A DNA stretch of 9,282 nt from assembly GCA_003487005.1 (NCBI GenBank), contig DNFG01000384.1:5222-14503 (forward strand), read 5' to 3'. Each line of letters opens with the position of its first letter. Position 1 is the stretch's first letter. Made by a program: the position numbers and the translations under genes. The DNA is from Bryobacterales bacterium. Its GTDB lineage: Bacteria > Acidobacteriota > Terriglobia > Bryobacterales > Bryobacteraceae. This document shows positions 1-7,271 of the stretch, piece by piece. The notes under the pieces are model-generated. The model was not told the origin of the DNA and searched no databases. It saw only the letters and a list, made by a program, of their open reading frames with translations.

Positions 1-48
1 CAAAACGATCAGACCTGTCCGCCCAGGCTTCCGGGTTAAGTTGGGAAC

Positions 49-666
49 GTGGCTGATGAACTGCAGGATCTGTTGGACGCGCTGCCCCTGCGCTCGAGGA
101 CCCCTCCGGCCTGGGCGCAAGCCGTGCTGGCCGACCCCGTTGCCCTGCTGATCGACCACGCCTTCCTCGAAAAGAAGGCCGCCAACAACGCGATGGACAT
201 GATGACCCGCTGGCCCGGTGAATGGGTACCGGGCTGGGTCGAAACCATGACCAGTGTCGCGCGCGACGAAGCCGCCCACCTCGCCCAGGTCTCGAAAGCG
301 CTCGCCCAGCGCGGCGGCAGGCTCGCCCGTGTCCACAAGAACCCCTACGCAAATGCTCTCCGGGCCCTGGTCCGCAAAGGCGAGGCTGGCGAAGTGGTGG
401 ACCGCCTGCTCGTGTCGGCTTTGATCGAATTACGCTCCTGCGAACGCTTCGGCGTGCTGGCCATCGAGGCGGACGACGCCGCTCTCGGCGCCTTCTACCG
501 CGCATTGGTCCGCTCGGAGATGGGCCACTACCAGGTGTTTCTCAAACTGGCCCGCAAGATCGCCGGCCGGGCGGCCGCCGAAGCGCGCTGGGCCCAAATG
601 CTTGATGCCGAGGCCCGGATCCTGGCCGCCCAGGAGCCCGGCCCGCGCATTCATTCAGGCGTGTAG
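49..666 (+). CDS. miaE: tRNA-(ms2io6A37) hydroxylase MiaE
   Basis: This 205-residue protein resembles MiaE, the non-haem di-iron monooxygenase that hydroxylates the isopentenyl group of ms2i6A at position 37 of tRNAs reading UNN codons. It acts in the cytosol after MiaA and MiaB. The ferritin-like di-iron ligand pattern is complete: Glu41 (in LEKKAANNA), the ExxH pair Glu74/His77, Glu127 (in LIELRSCERF) and a second ExxH pair Glu157/His160. The length fits the family. The start is GTG at 49. An in-frame TAA at 37-39 rules out any earlier start, and no strong SD is visible. The gene converges on ridA with only 12 nt between the stops. It shares no clear function with its neighbours. The assignment rests on recalled family motifs, but the ligand set is distinctive. 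Confidence 0.9.
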   Translation: MADELQDLLDALPLRSRTPPAWAQAVLADPVALLIDHAFLEKKAANNAMDMMTRWPGEWVPGWVETMTSVARDEAAHLAQVSKALAQRGGRLARVHKNPYANALRALVRKGEAGEVVDRLLVSALIELRSCERFGVLAIEADDAALGAFYRALVRSEMGHYQVFLKLARKIAGRAAAEARWAQMLDAEARILAAQEPGPRIHSGV

Positions 667-678
667 TCGCCCCGCCGG

Positions 679-1065
679 TCAGTCGCAAACCGCGATGCAC
701 TCGATCTCGACGCGCACGTCCCGCGGAAGCCGCGAAGCCTCCACCGTCGCCCGCGCTGGCGGATTTTCGCCGAAATAGTGCGAATACACCTCGTTCATGG
801 CCGCGAACTCGCTCAGATCCTTCATGAACACCGTCGTCTTCAGTACCTGACCCAGCGACGAACCGGAAGCCTCCAGCACCGCCTTCAGATTGTCGAGCAC
901 CCGCGAAGTCTGCTTGGTGACGCCACCTTCGACGAGTTCACCCGTGGCGGGGTCGAGCGGGATCTGTCCGCTGCAAAATACGAGCCCGTTCCACCGGACC
1001 GCCTGCGAATAGGGGCCGATCGCGGCAGGGGCGTTGGGCGTGGATATGATTTCCTTGGCCGGCAT
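679..1065 (-). CDS. ridA: RidA family enamine/imine deaminase
   Basis: This 128-residue protein matches the RidA/YjgF/UK114 family in length and sequence. The family hydrolyses reactive 2-aminoacrylate and related enamines released by PLP enzymes, forming cytosolic homotrimers with active sites at subunit interfaces. Visible family features are the N-terminal block around Gly17-Pro18-Tyr19-Ser20, the SGQIP segment at 32-36, Arg105 (the carboxylate-binding Arg in PARATVE) and Glu120 in the VEIE motif. All catalytic positions of the active RidA subfamily appear intact. The ATG at 1065 lies 6 nt after the pyrD stop. An SD-like GGGAGAAG (minus strand, 1075-1082) with 9-nt spacing sits in the last codons of pyrD, which points to co-transcription. 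Its exact substrate in this organism is unknown. Confidence 0.93.
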   Translation of the reverse strand: MPAKEIISTPNAPAAIGPYSQAVRWNGLVFCSGQIPLDPATGELVEGGVTKQTSRVLDNLKAVLEASGSSLGQVLKTTVFMKDLSEFAAMNEVYSHYFGENPPARATVEASRLPRDVRVEIECIAVCD

Positions 1066-1071
1066 AGAATC

Positions 1072-1989
1072 TTACTTCTCCCATTTGAGCGTACCAACAA
1101 GATCACGGACGCTCGCAATGCCTTCCTGCTTCAGAAACTGTTCCAATTCGTGCGCAATCCGCAAAGGTGCGCGCGGGTCCCAGAACGTCGCCGTCCCCAC
1201 CTGCACGGCCGAAGCCCCGGCGATCAGGAACTCGGCGGCATCCTCGCCGCTCGCAATCCCCCCAAGCCCGATCACGGGAATCGACACCGCCCGTGCCGCC
1301 TCGTGAACCATCCGCAGCGCCACCGGCTTGATCGCCGGCCCCGACAGCCCCCCGTAACCTGCGCCCAGACGCGGCTTGCGCGTCCGGATATCGATCGCCA
1401 GCGAGATGAAGGTGTTGACCAGCGACAGCGCATCGGCCCCCGCCTCCTGCGCGGCGCGCGCCAGCGGAGCAATCGCCGCCACGTTCGGCGACAGCTTGAC
1501 GATCACCGGACGCCGCGCGATCGCCTTTACCGCCGACACCACCTCCCCCAACAGCCGCGGGTCGCTCGAAAAGAAGATCCCCCCATGTTTCGTGTTCGGG
1601 CACGAGACATTCAGTTCATACCCGGCCAGCCCTTCGTGGTCCTCCAGCACGCGAACCACCTCGAGGTAATCGTCGATCTCGTAGCCGAACACGTTGGCGA
1701 AAACCGCCGCCTTTACCCCCCGCAGCGCCGGTAATTTTTCATGAACGAACCCACGAACCCCAATGTTTTGAAGGCCGATCGAGTTCATCATCCCCGCTTC
1801 GGCCTCCCACACCCGCGGGGGCGGATTGCCGGCCATCGGCTCCCGCGACAACCCCTTCACGACGAAGCCCCCAAGCTGGTCGAGATCCAGCAAGGGGGCG
1901 AATTCGACGCCGTAAGCAAACGTGCCCGATGCCGCGATCACCGGGTTCTTCAACCCGATGCCGCAGAGCGTGGTGGAGAGCCGGTCCAT
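1072..1989 (-). CDS. pyrD: Dihydroorotate dehydrogenase, class 1B type catalytic subunit
   Basis: This 305-residue FMN-dependent TIM-barrel enzyme oxidises dihydroorotate to orotate, the fourth step of de novo pyrimidine synthesis. The LNVSCPN motif carries the catalytic base Cys130, which marks class 1 (class 2 uses Ser). Several segments look like class 1B rather than 1A: LKNPVIAASGTFAYG near the N-terminus, the MMNSIGLQN block at 67-75, and CPNTKHGG at 130-137. Other FMN or substrate positions visible are Lys45, Lys165, Asn192 and the phosphate-binding GLGGIASGED (241-250) with VGTA (264-267). I chose the ATG at 1989; a TTG immediately before it (1992) is a possible but less likely start. 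Class 1B enzymes normally work with the iron-sulfur/FAD subunit PyrK, and no pyrK is adjacent. The gene follows the phosphatase by 30 nt. Confidence 0.93.
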   Translation of the reverse strand: MDRLSTTLCGIGLKNPVIAASGTFAYGVEFAPLLDLDQLGGFVVKGLSREPMAGNPPPRVWEAEAGMMNSIGLQNIGVRGFVHEKLPALRGVKAAVFANVFGYEIDDYLEVVRVLEDHEGLAGYELNVSCPNTKHGGIFFSSDPRLLGEVVSAVKAIARRPVIVKLSPNVAAIAPLARAAQEAGADALSLVNTFISLAIDIRTRKPRLGAGYGGLSGPAIKPVALRMVHEAARAVSIPVIGLGGIASGEDAAEFLIAGASAVQVGTATFWDPRAPLRIAHELEQFLKQEGIASVRDLVGTLKWEK

Positions 1990-2019
1990 CAATCCAAGAT
2001 TGTGACAGATGCCGCCGGG

Positions 2020-3558
2020 CTAGACCCAGTGCAGATGGGGCTTCGTCAACCGCGCCGCCTTCATGAACTGCTTCGCCTTCTGCAGGTCCATCGAAGGATT
2101 CCGGAAGTTCGAGCCCATGAAGTCGCACATGTGGCGGAAGCAGTCGGTGTTGCGCACAACCCCCTGGAACCGGTCGCTGCCCGGCCCGAGAGCCGTCACC
2201 AGCGTGTAATCAGAGGTGTGCGATGTGCTCGTCCACTGAATGCCATTGTGGTGGCCCGCCACCAGGCCCAGCACCCCCGCCGGCTTGTCGAGTCCGTAGT
2301 TGGCCGCCACGCCCGTCTGGCCCGCCAGTGAGCGGCGGATCAGTTCGACGTGCTCTTTCGTGGGCTCGAACCCGAGCGACGACTTCACCACCTCGCGAAT
2401 CTTCTCCGCGGCGGTATTCGCGGCCGGCGAATTCGATTCGAACGACATCGAGTATTCGGCCTTCGAGCCCAGCAGCGGAGTCATTCTCTCCACGCTCCGC
2501 GTCGCGAGTGCCAGACGTTCGAAGCAGGCGTCGGTTCCCCCGTACTTCGAACTCATGCTGTTCATGCCGGGATTCGAGTTGCCATGGTCGCTGGTGATCA
2601 CGATGAGCGTGTCCGGGTGCTTCCCGGCGAAGCGCAGAACGGCCTGAATGGCGTCGTCAAACGCCATCTGCTCCCAGAGCAGAGCGGCGGCGTCGTTGTT
2701 GTGCGCGGCGTGGTCGATGCGGGCGCCTTCAATCTGCAGCAGAAACCCTTCGCTCGACTGCGAAAGGCTGCCCAGGGCGATCTCCGCCATCTCCGCGAGC
2801 GTGGGCACCTCGCGCTGGAGTTCTTCGCTCTGGCGATGGTCGATCGTGTAGGGGACGTGCGAATTCGAGAACAGGCCCAACATCTTGGGCGCCTGGTGGG
2901 CCGCCATCAACTGCTGTTTATTGCGAACCAGCGTGTAGCCGCGGCGCGCGTACTCGGCCGGGACGTCCTTGCCGTCCTTCCGCTTGTCGGCATCGAAGAA
3001 ACTGCGGCCGCCGCCGAGAATCACGTCCACGTTGTTGTAGTACTGCTCGGCGATGATGTTCTCGCCGCCGCGATCGTTGGTTGATGCGGCGAACCCGGCG
3101 GGCGTCGCGTGCGTCACCGTGGCCGTCGTCACCAGACCGACGCGCTTCTTCTGCTGCCGGGCGATCGACGCGATCGGCGTCAGCGCCGTGCCGTCGGGCA
3201 GCACGTTCACCATCCCATTCCAGATCCGCGAACCGGAACCCCACGAGGACGAAGCGGCCGAGGAATCCGTCACGATCGAATTCAGTGAAGCCATGTCCAT
3301 CAGGCCCCGCTGGACATCCGGCCGGTTGTACAGCGCGTGCCACATCGTGCCCTTTTGCCGGGTCAGCAGCGAGAAATGCTCGGCCAGCGTCAGCACCGTC
3401 GGGCTCATGCCGTCCGACACCATGAAAATGATGTTTTTCGGACGTGCGCCCGGACGGCTCTGGGCGGCGGAAAGCTGTTCGAGGGATCCGGCAACGGCGG
3501 CGAGTGCGCCGGTGCGTGCGAAAAACGAGCGGCGGCCAATGGCGGCTGAGGACTTCAT
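2020..3558 (-). CDS. Tat-exported alkaline phosphatase (PhoA family)
   Basis: This 512-residue periplasmic or extracellular phosphomonoesterase has a complete set of alkaline phosphatase residues. They are Asp49 (VSDGMS), the Asp98-Ser99 nucleophile (VTDSSAAS), His150 and Thr152 (THATP), Arg163 (E. coli Arg166), Glu277/Asp282/His286 (EGARIDHAAH), Asp324-His325 (TSDHGN) and His447 (STSHTSD). Position 150 is His where E. coli has Asp153, as in animal and some marine enzymes. The N-terminus is a Tat signal: GRRSFFARTG, then a hydrophobic stretch ending near SAAQS, so it is probably exported already folded with metals. The ATG at 3558 overlaps the upstream stop as ATGA, and a strong AAGGAG lies 5 nt before it, so translation is coupled or directly initiated. 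No Pho box was identified. A phosphodiesterase preference cannot be excluded. Confidence 0.92.
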   Translation of the reverse strand: MKSSAAIGRRSFFARTGALAAVAGSLEQLSAAQSRPGARPKNIIFMVSDGMSPTVLTLAEHFSLLTRQKGTMWHALYNRPDVQRGLMDMASLNSIVTDSSAASSSWGSGSRIWNGMVNVLPDGTALTPIASIARQQKKRVGLVTTATVTHATPAGFAASTNDRGGENIIAEQYYNNVDVILGGGRSFFDADKRKDGKDVPAEYARRGYTLVRNKQQLMAAHQAPKMLGLFSNSHVPYTIDHRQSEELQREVPTLAEMAEIALGSLSQSSEGFLLQIEGARIDHAAHNNDAAALLWEQMAFDDAIQAVLRFAGKHPDTLIVITSDHGNSNPGMNSMSSKYGGTDACFERLALATRSVERMTPLLGSKAEYSMSFESNSPAANTAAEKIREVVKSSLGFEPTKEHVELIRRSLAGQTGVAANYGLDKPAGVLGLVAGHHNGIQWTSTSHTSDYTLVTALGPGSDRFQGVVRNTDCFRHMCDFMGSNFRNPSMDLQKAKQFMKAARLTKPHLHWV

Positions 3559-4583
3559 GCGGACTCCTTGCGGGGATTCATCCCCATTGTAACTTCCTTC
3601 AATGACGCCGCGATGACATCTGGCCGGTCGAGTTGGATCCAGTGGCCGCTGTCTTCGGCGACGAGATGCCGGCCCAGCGTCGAACGGGCCGCCAGTGCGG
3701 CATGCCCTTCGCGCACATGCGGTTCGGCCGTCGCGGCGGAGATCACCACCAGCGGCTTTCCGGCCAGCGCTTCATCGTCCGGCGCCAGCGCACAGTTGGC
3801 GGACAGGCGGTCCAGATACGCCGCCATGGTGGCGAAACTCCGCGGCAAACACCAATGACTGCCGATCACAGGCCAAAGATCCGCCGGGAGTTTGCGAACT
3901 TCACCCACCAGCCGGTTCGTGATCGCCGCCCCTTTGGCTGAAGAAGACGCTCGCGCCATCAGCTTGGGGATCCGGGTGCTGCCGCCGGTCAGCAGTTCCA
4001 GAGCCAGGCGGACCACCCCGAGGCGCGCCAGCACGGCGCCCCGGCGCGACAACATCACGCCCCGCCCGAGCCGGTGCAACTGTTCCGGTGAAGCCGGATG
4101 CCATTCTTCGGGCAGGAGCGGGTCGGCCAGCACCAGTCCCGCCACCCGCTCGGGGTAGCGCGCGCAAAAATGACGGCCCAGCAGCCCCCCGAAGGAATGT
4201 CCGATGAACAGGACCGGCTCTCCCACGCCGGCCAGATCCAGCGCCTCCCGCAGTTCTTCCACCAGGACCGGGATGTCCCGCGGCGTCCGCCGCGCGTCGC
4301 TCCATCCGAACCCAGGACGATCGTAAGCCAGCACGCGGTACCCGGAGGCGAGCAGATCCGCCACCGGCCGCCAGCTCGCGCTGCTCGCGGCAATGCCCGC
4401 TTCGAGCACCACCCACGGACCCGTCGAACCTCGCAGATGCAGATGGATCCCGTTCCGGCGGATGCCGGGAGGCGGATACCGGCGCCGGTCACGGGCAGTG
4501 CCCCACGCTTGATACAGCAGCCCGCAGGCCAGCAGGGCGGCCAGTGCAATCCCAGGCCACAGCCACCCCGGCACCGCGCTCAA
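3555..4583 (-). CDS. Membrane-anchored alpha/beta hydrolase
   Basis: This 342-residue protein has one N-terminal hydrophobic helix (about residues 7-27) followed by an alpha/beta-hydrolase fold, so it is probably tethered to the inner membrane. The nucleophile elbow is GHSFGG with Ser130, the oxyanion region follows strand 3 (LEAGIAASS), YDRPGFGWSD sits at 87-96, and the likely catalytic His is His314 in EDSGHWIQLD. The acid is unclear. The strand-7 segment (about 277-289) has no Asp in the usual place, so Asp154 after strand 6 or Glu287 may serve. The substrate is unknown; esters or lipids are plausible. The start is TTG at 4583, supported by a GAAGG SD 7 nt upstream and only 3 nt after the previous stop; a GTG at 4574 is an alternative. 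It is translationally linked to the phosphatase by an ATGA overlap. Confidence 0.85.
   Translation of the reverse strand: MSAVPGWLWPGIALAALLACGLLYQAWGTARDRRRYPPPGIRRNGIHLHLRGSTGPWVVLEAGIAASSASWRPVADLLASGYRVLAYDRPGFGWSDARRTPRDIPVLVEELREALDLAGVGEPVLFIGHSFGGLLGRHFCARYPERVAGLVLADPLLPEEWHPASPEQLHRLGRGVMLSRRGAVLARLGVVRLALELLTGGSTRIPKLMARASSSAKGAAITNRLVGEVRKLPADLWPVIGSHWCLPRSFATMAAYLDRLSANCALAPDDEALAGKPLVVISAATAEPHVREGHAALAARSTLGRHLVAEDSGHWIQLDRPDVIAASLKEVTMGMNPRKESA
3564..3569 (-). promoter_or_regulatory. Shine-Dalgarno of the alkaline phosphatase
   Basis: On the minus strand AAGGAG sits 5 nt before the phosphatase ATG, inside the last codons of the alpha/beta hydrolase gene. Together with the ATGA overlap it suggests the phosphatase is efficiently translated from the shared message. 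Confidence 0.65.
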
Positions 4584-4586
4584 CTT

Positions 4587-5207
4587 CTAACCTTCGTGCA
4601 CGCCCGCGATGATGATCGCGAATTCGGTGATTCCGATGCGGGTGTGGAAGATCGTCTCATTTTCCGCGAACTCCTCGATGGCCGACTCCGGCGCTTTGTC
4701 CTCCTGCCAGATGCTCAGCACCAGCGGATGGGGTGTGCCCGAGGCCACCCGGCTCATCGACATCAGCTTCGCGAAGTTCGGTTGCGCGGCCGGGTCCGGA
4801 TCCTTACCCGCCAGCGAAAGAACGGCGAAATCCCGCTGCGGCGCCACGCCCATGTGGTCGCCATTCACCGGATAGCGGCTGTAGCGGAGAGTGTAAACCC
4901 CGGGTTTGATCGTCTGCCCGCGACGGTCGGTGTGCTTCTCGGGGAAATGGGCGATGGCGAGCAAAGCTCCGTTCGGCAGGTTCGGAAAGGCGGTGTTGTC
5001 CTCCACCTCGCCGCCGCCGGGCAGAGTCTTCACGAACCAGAGATCCATCAGGACACTCCCACCCTCCTTCAGAATCCGGATTCCCTTGTCGGAAACCAGA
5101 GAGGCGTGGGCTGCCGCCTCGGCGGGCGGTGCGCCCGTGTACGTCACGGTGTAGCCCGCAAAGGCGCTGGAGACAAATAGGGCACTGAGGGCGATGAGTT
5201 TATGCAT
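4587..5207 (-). CDS. Small secreted protein of unknown function
   Basis: I do not recognise this protein as a characterised family. From the ATG at 5207 it has 206 residues. It starts with a clean Sec signal peptide (basic MHK, hydrophobic core, AFA just before Gly18), which is why I prefer this start to the in-frame ATG at 5222, which would add five residues. The mature protein looks like a beta-rich soluble domain: LMDLWFVK, GALLAIAHFP, then PGVYTLRYSRYPVNGDHMG (102-120) and APQRDFAVL (122-130). The single HMG and the acidic GDH could bind a metal, but that is speculation. It has no Cys, lipobox or transmembrane segment after the signal. It lies 63 nt downstream of the DUF4380-like gene and 3 nt before the alpha/beta hydrolase start, so it is probably part of the same exported-protein operon. 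Confidence 0.8.
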   Translation of the reverse strand: MHKLIALSALFVSSAFAGYTVTYTGAPPAEAAAHASLVSDKGIRILKEGGSVLMDLWFVKTLPGGGEVEDNTAFPNLPNGALLAIAHFPEKHTDRRGQTIKPGVYTLRYSRYPVNGDHMGVAPQRDFAVLSLAGKDPDPAAQPNFAKLMSMSRVASGTPHPLVLSIWQEDKAPESAIEEFAENETIFHTRIGITEFAIIIAGVHEG

Positions 5208-5270
5208 GGCGGGGAATCCCATAGTTTACTGGATGCTCCGGATCCCCACTCAGGTTGCAGACTCCCGGAT

Positions 5271-6239
5271 TCAGGGCAGCATCCCGCCCAGCAGGGCGTC
5301 CAGCGACGCGTCGGAAATCGACGGAAGCGCCACGCCGCGTTTCAGTTGCCACGTCTCGACGTGTTCCAGCGTCTCGCCCGCACCCACCCTGGTCAGAGGA
5401 CCCATGGTTTCCAGTTCCAGGAAATCGCCGTTGGTGAAGATCTGGAACGACGTTCCGAAGTCGGGGTGGTCCTGTGCGCGGCCCGCCGGCAGGTAATGTT
5501 TCATGAACAGGACATCCCCGAGCAGGTACGCGCCGAAGGTCTTCGAGTTGAAATGGCCCAGCTTTTGTGGCGATTTCTGTGCCGGATCCTGCTTGAGCGT
5601 CAGATATTTCTTCGTGAACTTCCAGCGGGGGTCGGTGAGGTCGGTGAAGGCCCACATGATGAGGGGATTCGTCGGGGGCAAATCCTCGGGGTGCGTGCCT
5701 CGCGGAGGAAATCCCGTGATGCCGAGGCCCCCCGGCGCCATCATCGAAAGGGCCCAGGCCGAGAATTCGAGCGGCATGTTGCCCTTGTTGCGGAGGCGGT
5801 GGATGATCGTGGCCGCGGTGCCGGACGGGGCAAGCCGGACCTCGATCTCCTTCTCGACATTGGTCTCCTTCTCCATCGGTTGCGTGGCGATCAGCGTGCC
5901 TTCCTTCACCACGACCCGGACGGGGCCATTGTCCGGCGGGTACGTGTACCGGATGTCCTCCGGGCCGATCCAGATGCGGTGGCCGCCCCGGAGCACCCAC
6001 TCGGGCTCGCCCGACTTCCCGGCCGTCTCCTTCTGGACCCAGAAGACGTTGGGCCCGCCGGTGAAGCCGTAATGCATCACACGCGGGCCGATATCGGCCG
6101 TCACAATCAGTTCCACTTCGCCGTTGGACAGGCGGTAGCTGTTCGGCCAGCCTGCAAAGGCGGTCTTTTCAATCTTGACTTGAGCTTGCATGAGGGAGGT
6201 TCCGAGGAGGAGTCCGGCAATCCAGAGCGGCTGTCTCAT
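5271..6239 (-). CDS. Secreted DUF4380-like protein
   Basis: This 322-residue protein has a Sec signal peptide (cleavage likely after Ala19, MQA-Q), so it acts in the periplasm or outside. The mature part resembles DUF4380, a beta-sandwich fold related to galactose mutarotase-like and glycoside-hydrolase accessory domains. Supporting segments are LSNGEVELIVTADIGPRV (37-54), GGHRIWIGPE (85-94), a middle beta-rich region, and FLELETMGPLTRVGAGE (273-289) leading to a VETWQL ending. The fold suggests carbohydrate binding or modification, but no catalytic residues can be named. The ATG at 6239 lies 6 nt after the methyltransferase stop with only a weak AGGCGG-like SD, so it may rely on coupled translation. 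The family name is from recall and would need a profile search to confirm. Confidence 0.78.
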   Translation of the reverse strand: MRQPLWIAGLLLGTSLMQAQVKIEKTAFAGWPNSYRLSNGEVELIVTADIGPRVMHYGFTGGPNVFWVQKETAGKSGEPEWVLRGGHRIWIGPEDIRYTYPPDNGPVRVVVKEGTLIATQPMEKETNVEKEIEVRLAPSGTAATIIHRLRNKGNMPLEFSAWALSMMAPGGLGITGFPPRGTHPEDLPPTNPLIMWAFTDLTDPRWKFTKKYLTLKQDPAQKSPQKLGHFNSKTFGAYLLGDVLFMKHYLPAGRAQDHPDFGTSFQIFTNGDFLELETMGPLTRVGAGETLEHVETWQLKRGVALPSISDASLDALLGGMLP

Positions 6240-6245
6240 CGCCGC

Positions 6246-7271
6246 CTATTCTGTCTTTCGGGCGAGTACCGCGTCAAGCGGCGTTCCTGTGCGCCGCGCC
6301 TCGAAACCCGTGAAGCCGGCATTTTCGAGCAGCGCGCGGTACTCGGACTCCGGCCTCTCGCGGCCCTCGGTGCAGACCAGCATATTCAGCGACTGCATCT
6401 GTGCCGGCACCGGACCGGAGCGGTCGTCGTCCAGCAGCGTTTCGGCGATCAGAACGCCTCCGCCGGGGGGCAGAGCGTCGTAAATGCGGGCCAGCAGGCG
6501 CTGGATCTTCGCGTCACTCCAGTCGTGCAGGATCCGGCCCAGGCAGTACAGATCGGCGGTCGGGAGGGGATCAGTGAAAAAGTCCCCCTCGACGACGGTG
6601 AGACGCTCCGCCGCCGCTGAACGGGCGATCTGCTCGCGCGCCACCTCGGCGGCGGCGGGCAGGTCGAAAACGGTCGCCCGCAGTGTGCTGTACCGTTCGC
6701 AGGCGGCGATGGCGAGATGGCCGGTGCCGCCGCCGAGGTCGACGAGATGGCGGAAGCGGTTGAGATTGAAGATCCGGACGATCGCGGGAGAACTGAGGCG
6801 GCCGAGTCCGTGCATGCCGGAGAGGAAGGTCCGGCGGGCCTCCGGAGTGCGGAAAAAGTGGTCAAAAAGGGGTCCATCGAGGCCGAAAACGTCGTTCCAG
6901 CGGTGGGAACCTTCGCGAATGGCGCCTTCGAGGCGGCCCCAGAGAGGGTAGAGGACGTCGTTGGAGTAGAGGATGTAGCCGGCGAGGGTATCCGGCGAGG
7001 AGCGGGTCAGGTAGCGGGTGGCAGAGGGTGTGTTTTCATAGAGATCGCCGGAGCGGAGCAGTAGGCCGAGGCCGGTGCAGGCGTCCAGGAGGCGGGTGAG
7101 GGCTTCGGGATGGGCGCCGCAGAGGCCGGCGAGCGTCGCCGGGGAGGCGGGCGCTTCGGCGAGGCGGTCGAACAGGCCGAGCGAGACGGCAGTGAACATG
7201 GTCTTGGAACGGCGGAAGGCTTCGATGAGGTCAAGGACGCGGTCGGGGCCGTCGAGGGTCATGTAGTTCAT
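6246..7271 (-). CDS. SAM-dependent O-methyltransferase (Methyltransf_2/ASMT-like)
   Basis: This 341-residue class I methyltransferase has the two-part layout of the plant-COMT/hydroxyindole O-methyltransferase family. It has an N-terminal helical winged-helix dimerisation domain (about 10-90) and a C-terminal Rossmann domain. Motif I is VDLGGGTGH (177-185), Asp203 in FDLP probably binds the SAM ribose, and GDFF (229-232) follows. His249 in LHDWSD matches the catalytic base of plant O-methyltransferases. The ending [15 protein letters not shown] is typical of the family. The acceptor is unknown, and a small phenolic or quinone-like molecule is most usual. I chose the ATG at 7271; an ATG at 7262 is nearly as good, and neither has a clear SD. 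The open frame extends to 7409, but that part lies inside the divergent kinase gene. It is the first gene of the minus-strand run. Confidence 0.85.
   Translation of the reverse strand: MNYMTLDGPDRVLDLIEAFRRSKTMFTAVSLGLFDRLAEAPASPATLAGLCGAHPEALTRLLDACTGLGLLLRSGDLYENTPSATRYLTRSSPDTLAGYILYSNDVLYPLWGRLEGAIREGSHRWNDVFGLDGPLFDHFFRTPEARRTFLSGMHGLGRLSSPAIVRIFNLNRFRHLVDLGGGTGHLAIAACERYSTLRATVFDLPAAAEVAREQIARSAAAERLTVVEGDFFTDPLPTADLYCLGRILHDWSDAKIQRLLARIYDALPPGGGVLIAETLLDDDRSGPVPAQMQSLNMLVCTEGRERPESEYRALLENAGFTGFEARRTGTPLDAVLARKTE

Noticed and set aside
1..39. Possible C-terminal tail of an upstream gene ending at the TAA at 37-39
   Set aside because: Only 12 codons are in the window and they show no recognisable ending, so coding cannot be told from chance.
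667..678. Possible bidirectional terminator between miaE and ridA
   Set aside because: The 12-nt gap and flanking bases show no stem-loop with a T run. Termination must occur within or beyond the opposing genes or be factor-dependent.
778..1734. 318-codon open frame on the + strand
   Set aside because: It is antisense to ridA and pyrD, whose active-site residues are intact. The Arg-rich composition is that of a shadow frame.
4098..5180. 360-codon open frame on the + strand
   Set aside because: It overlaps the alpha/beta hydrolase and the secreted protein on the opposite strand. No motif, and Arg/Gln/Pro-rich composition.
5208..5270. Repeated GATCCGG/GGATCC-like words between the two secreted-protein genes
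   Set aside because: The inverted matches are only about 4-6 bp and form no convincing hairpin or promoter.
5202..6620. 472-codon open frame on the + strand
   Set aside because: It lies antisense to three well-supported genes with signal peptides or clear motifs. Its translation is rich in Arg, His and Gln with no recognisable domain, which is typical of a high-GC shadow frame.
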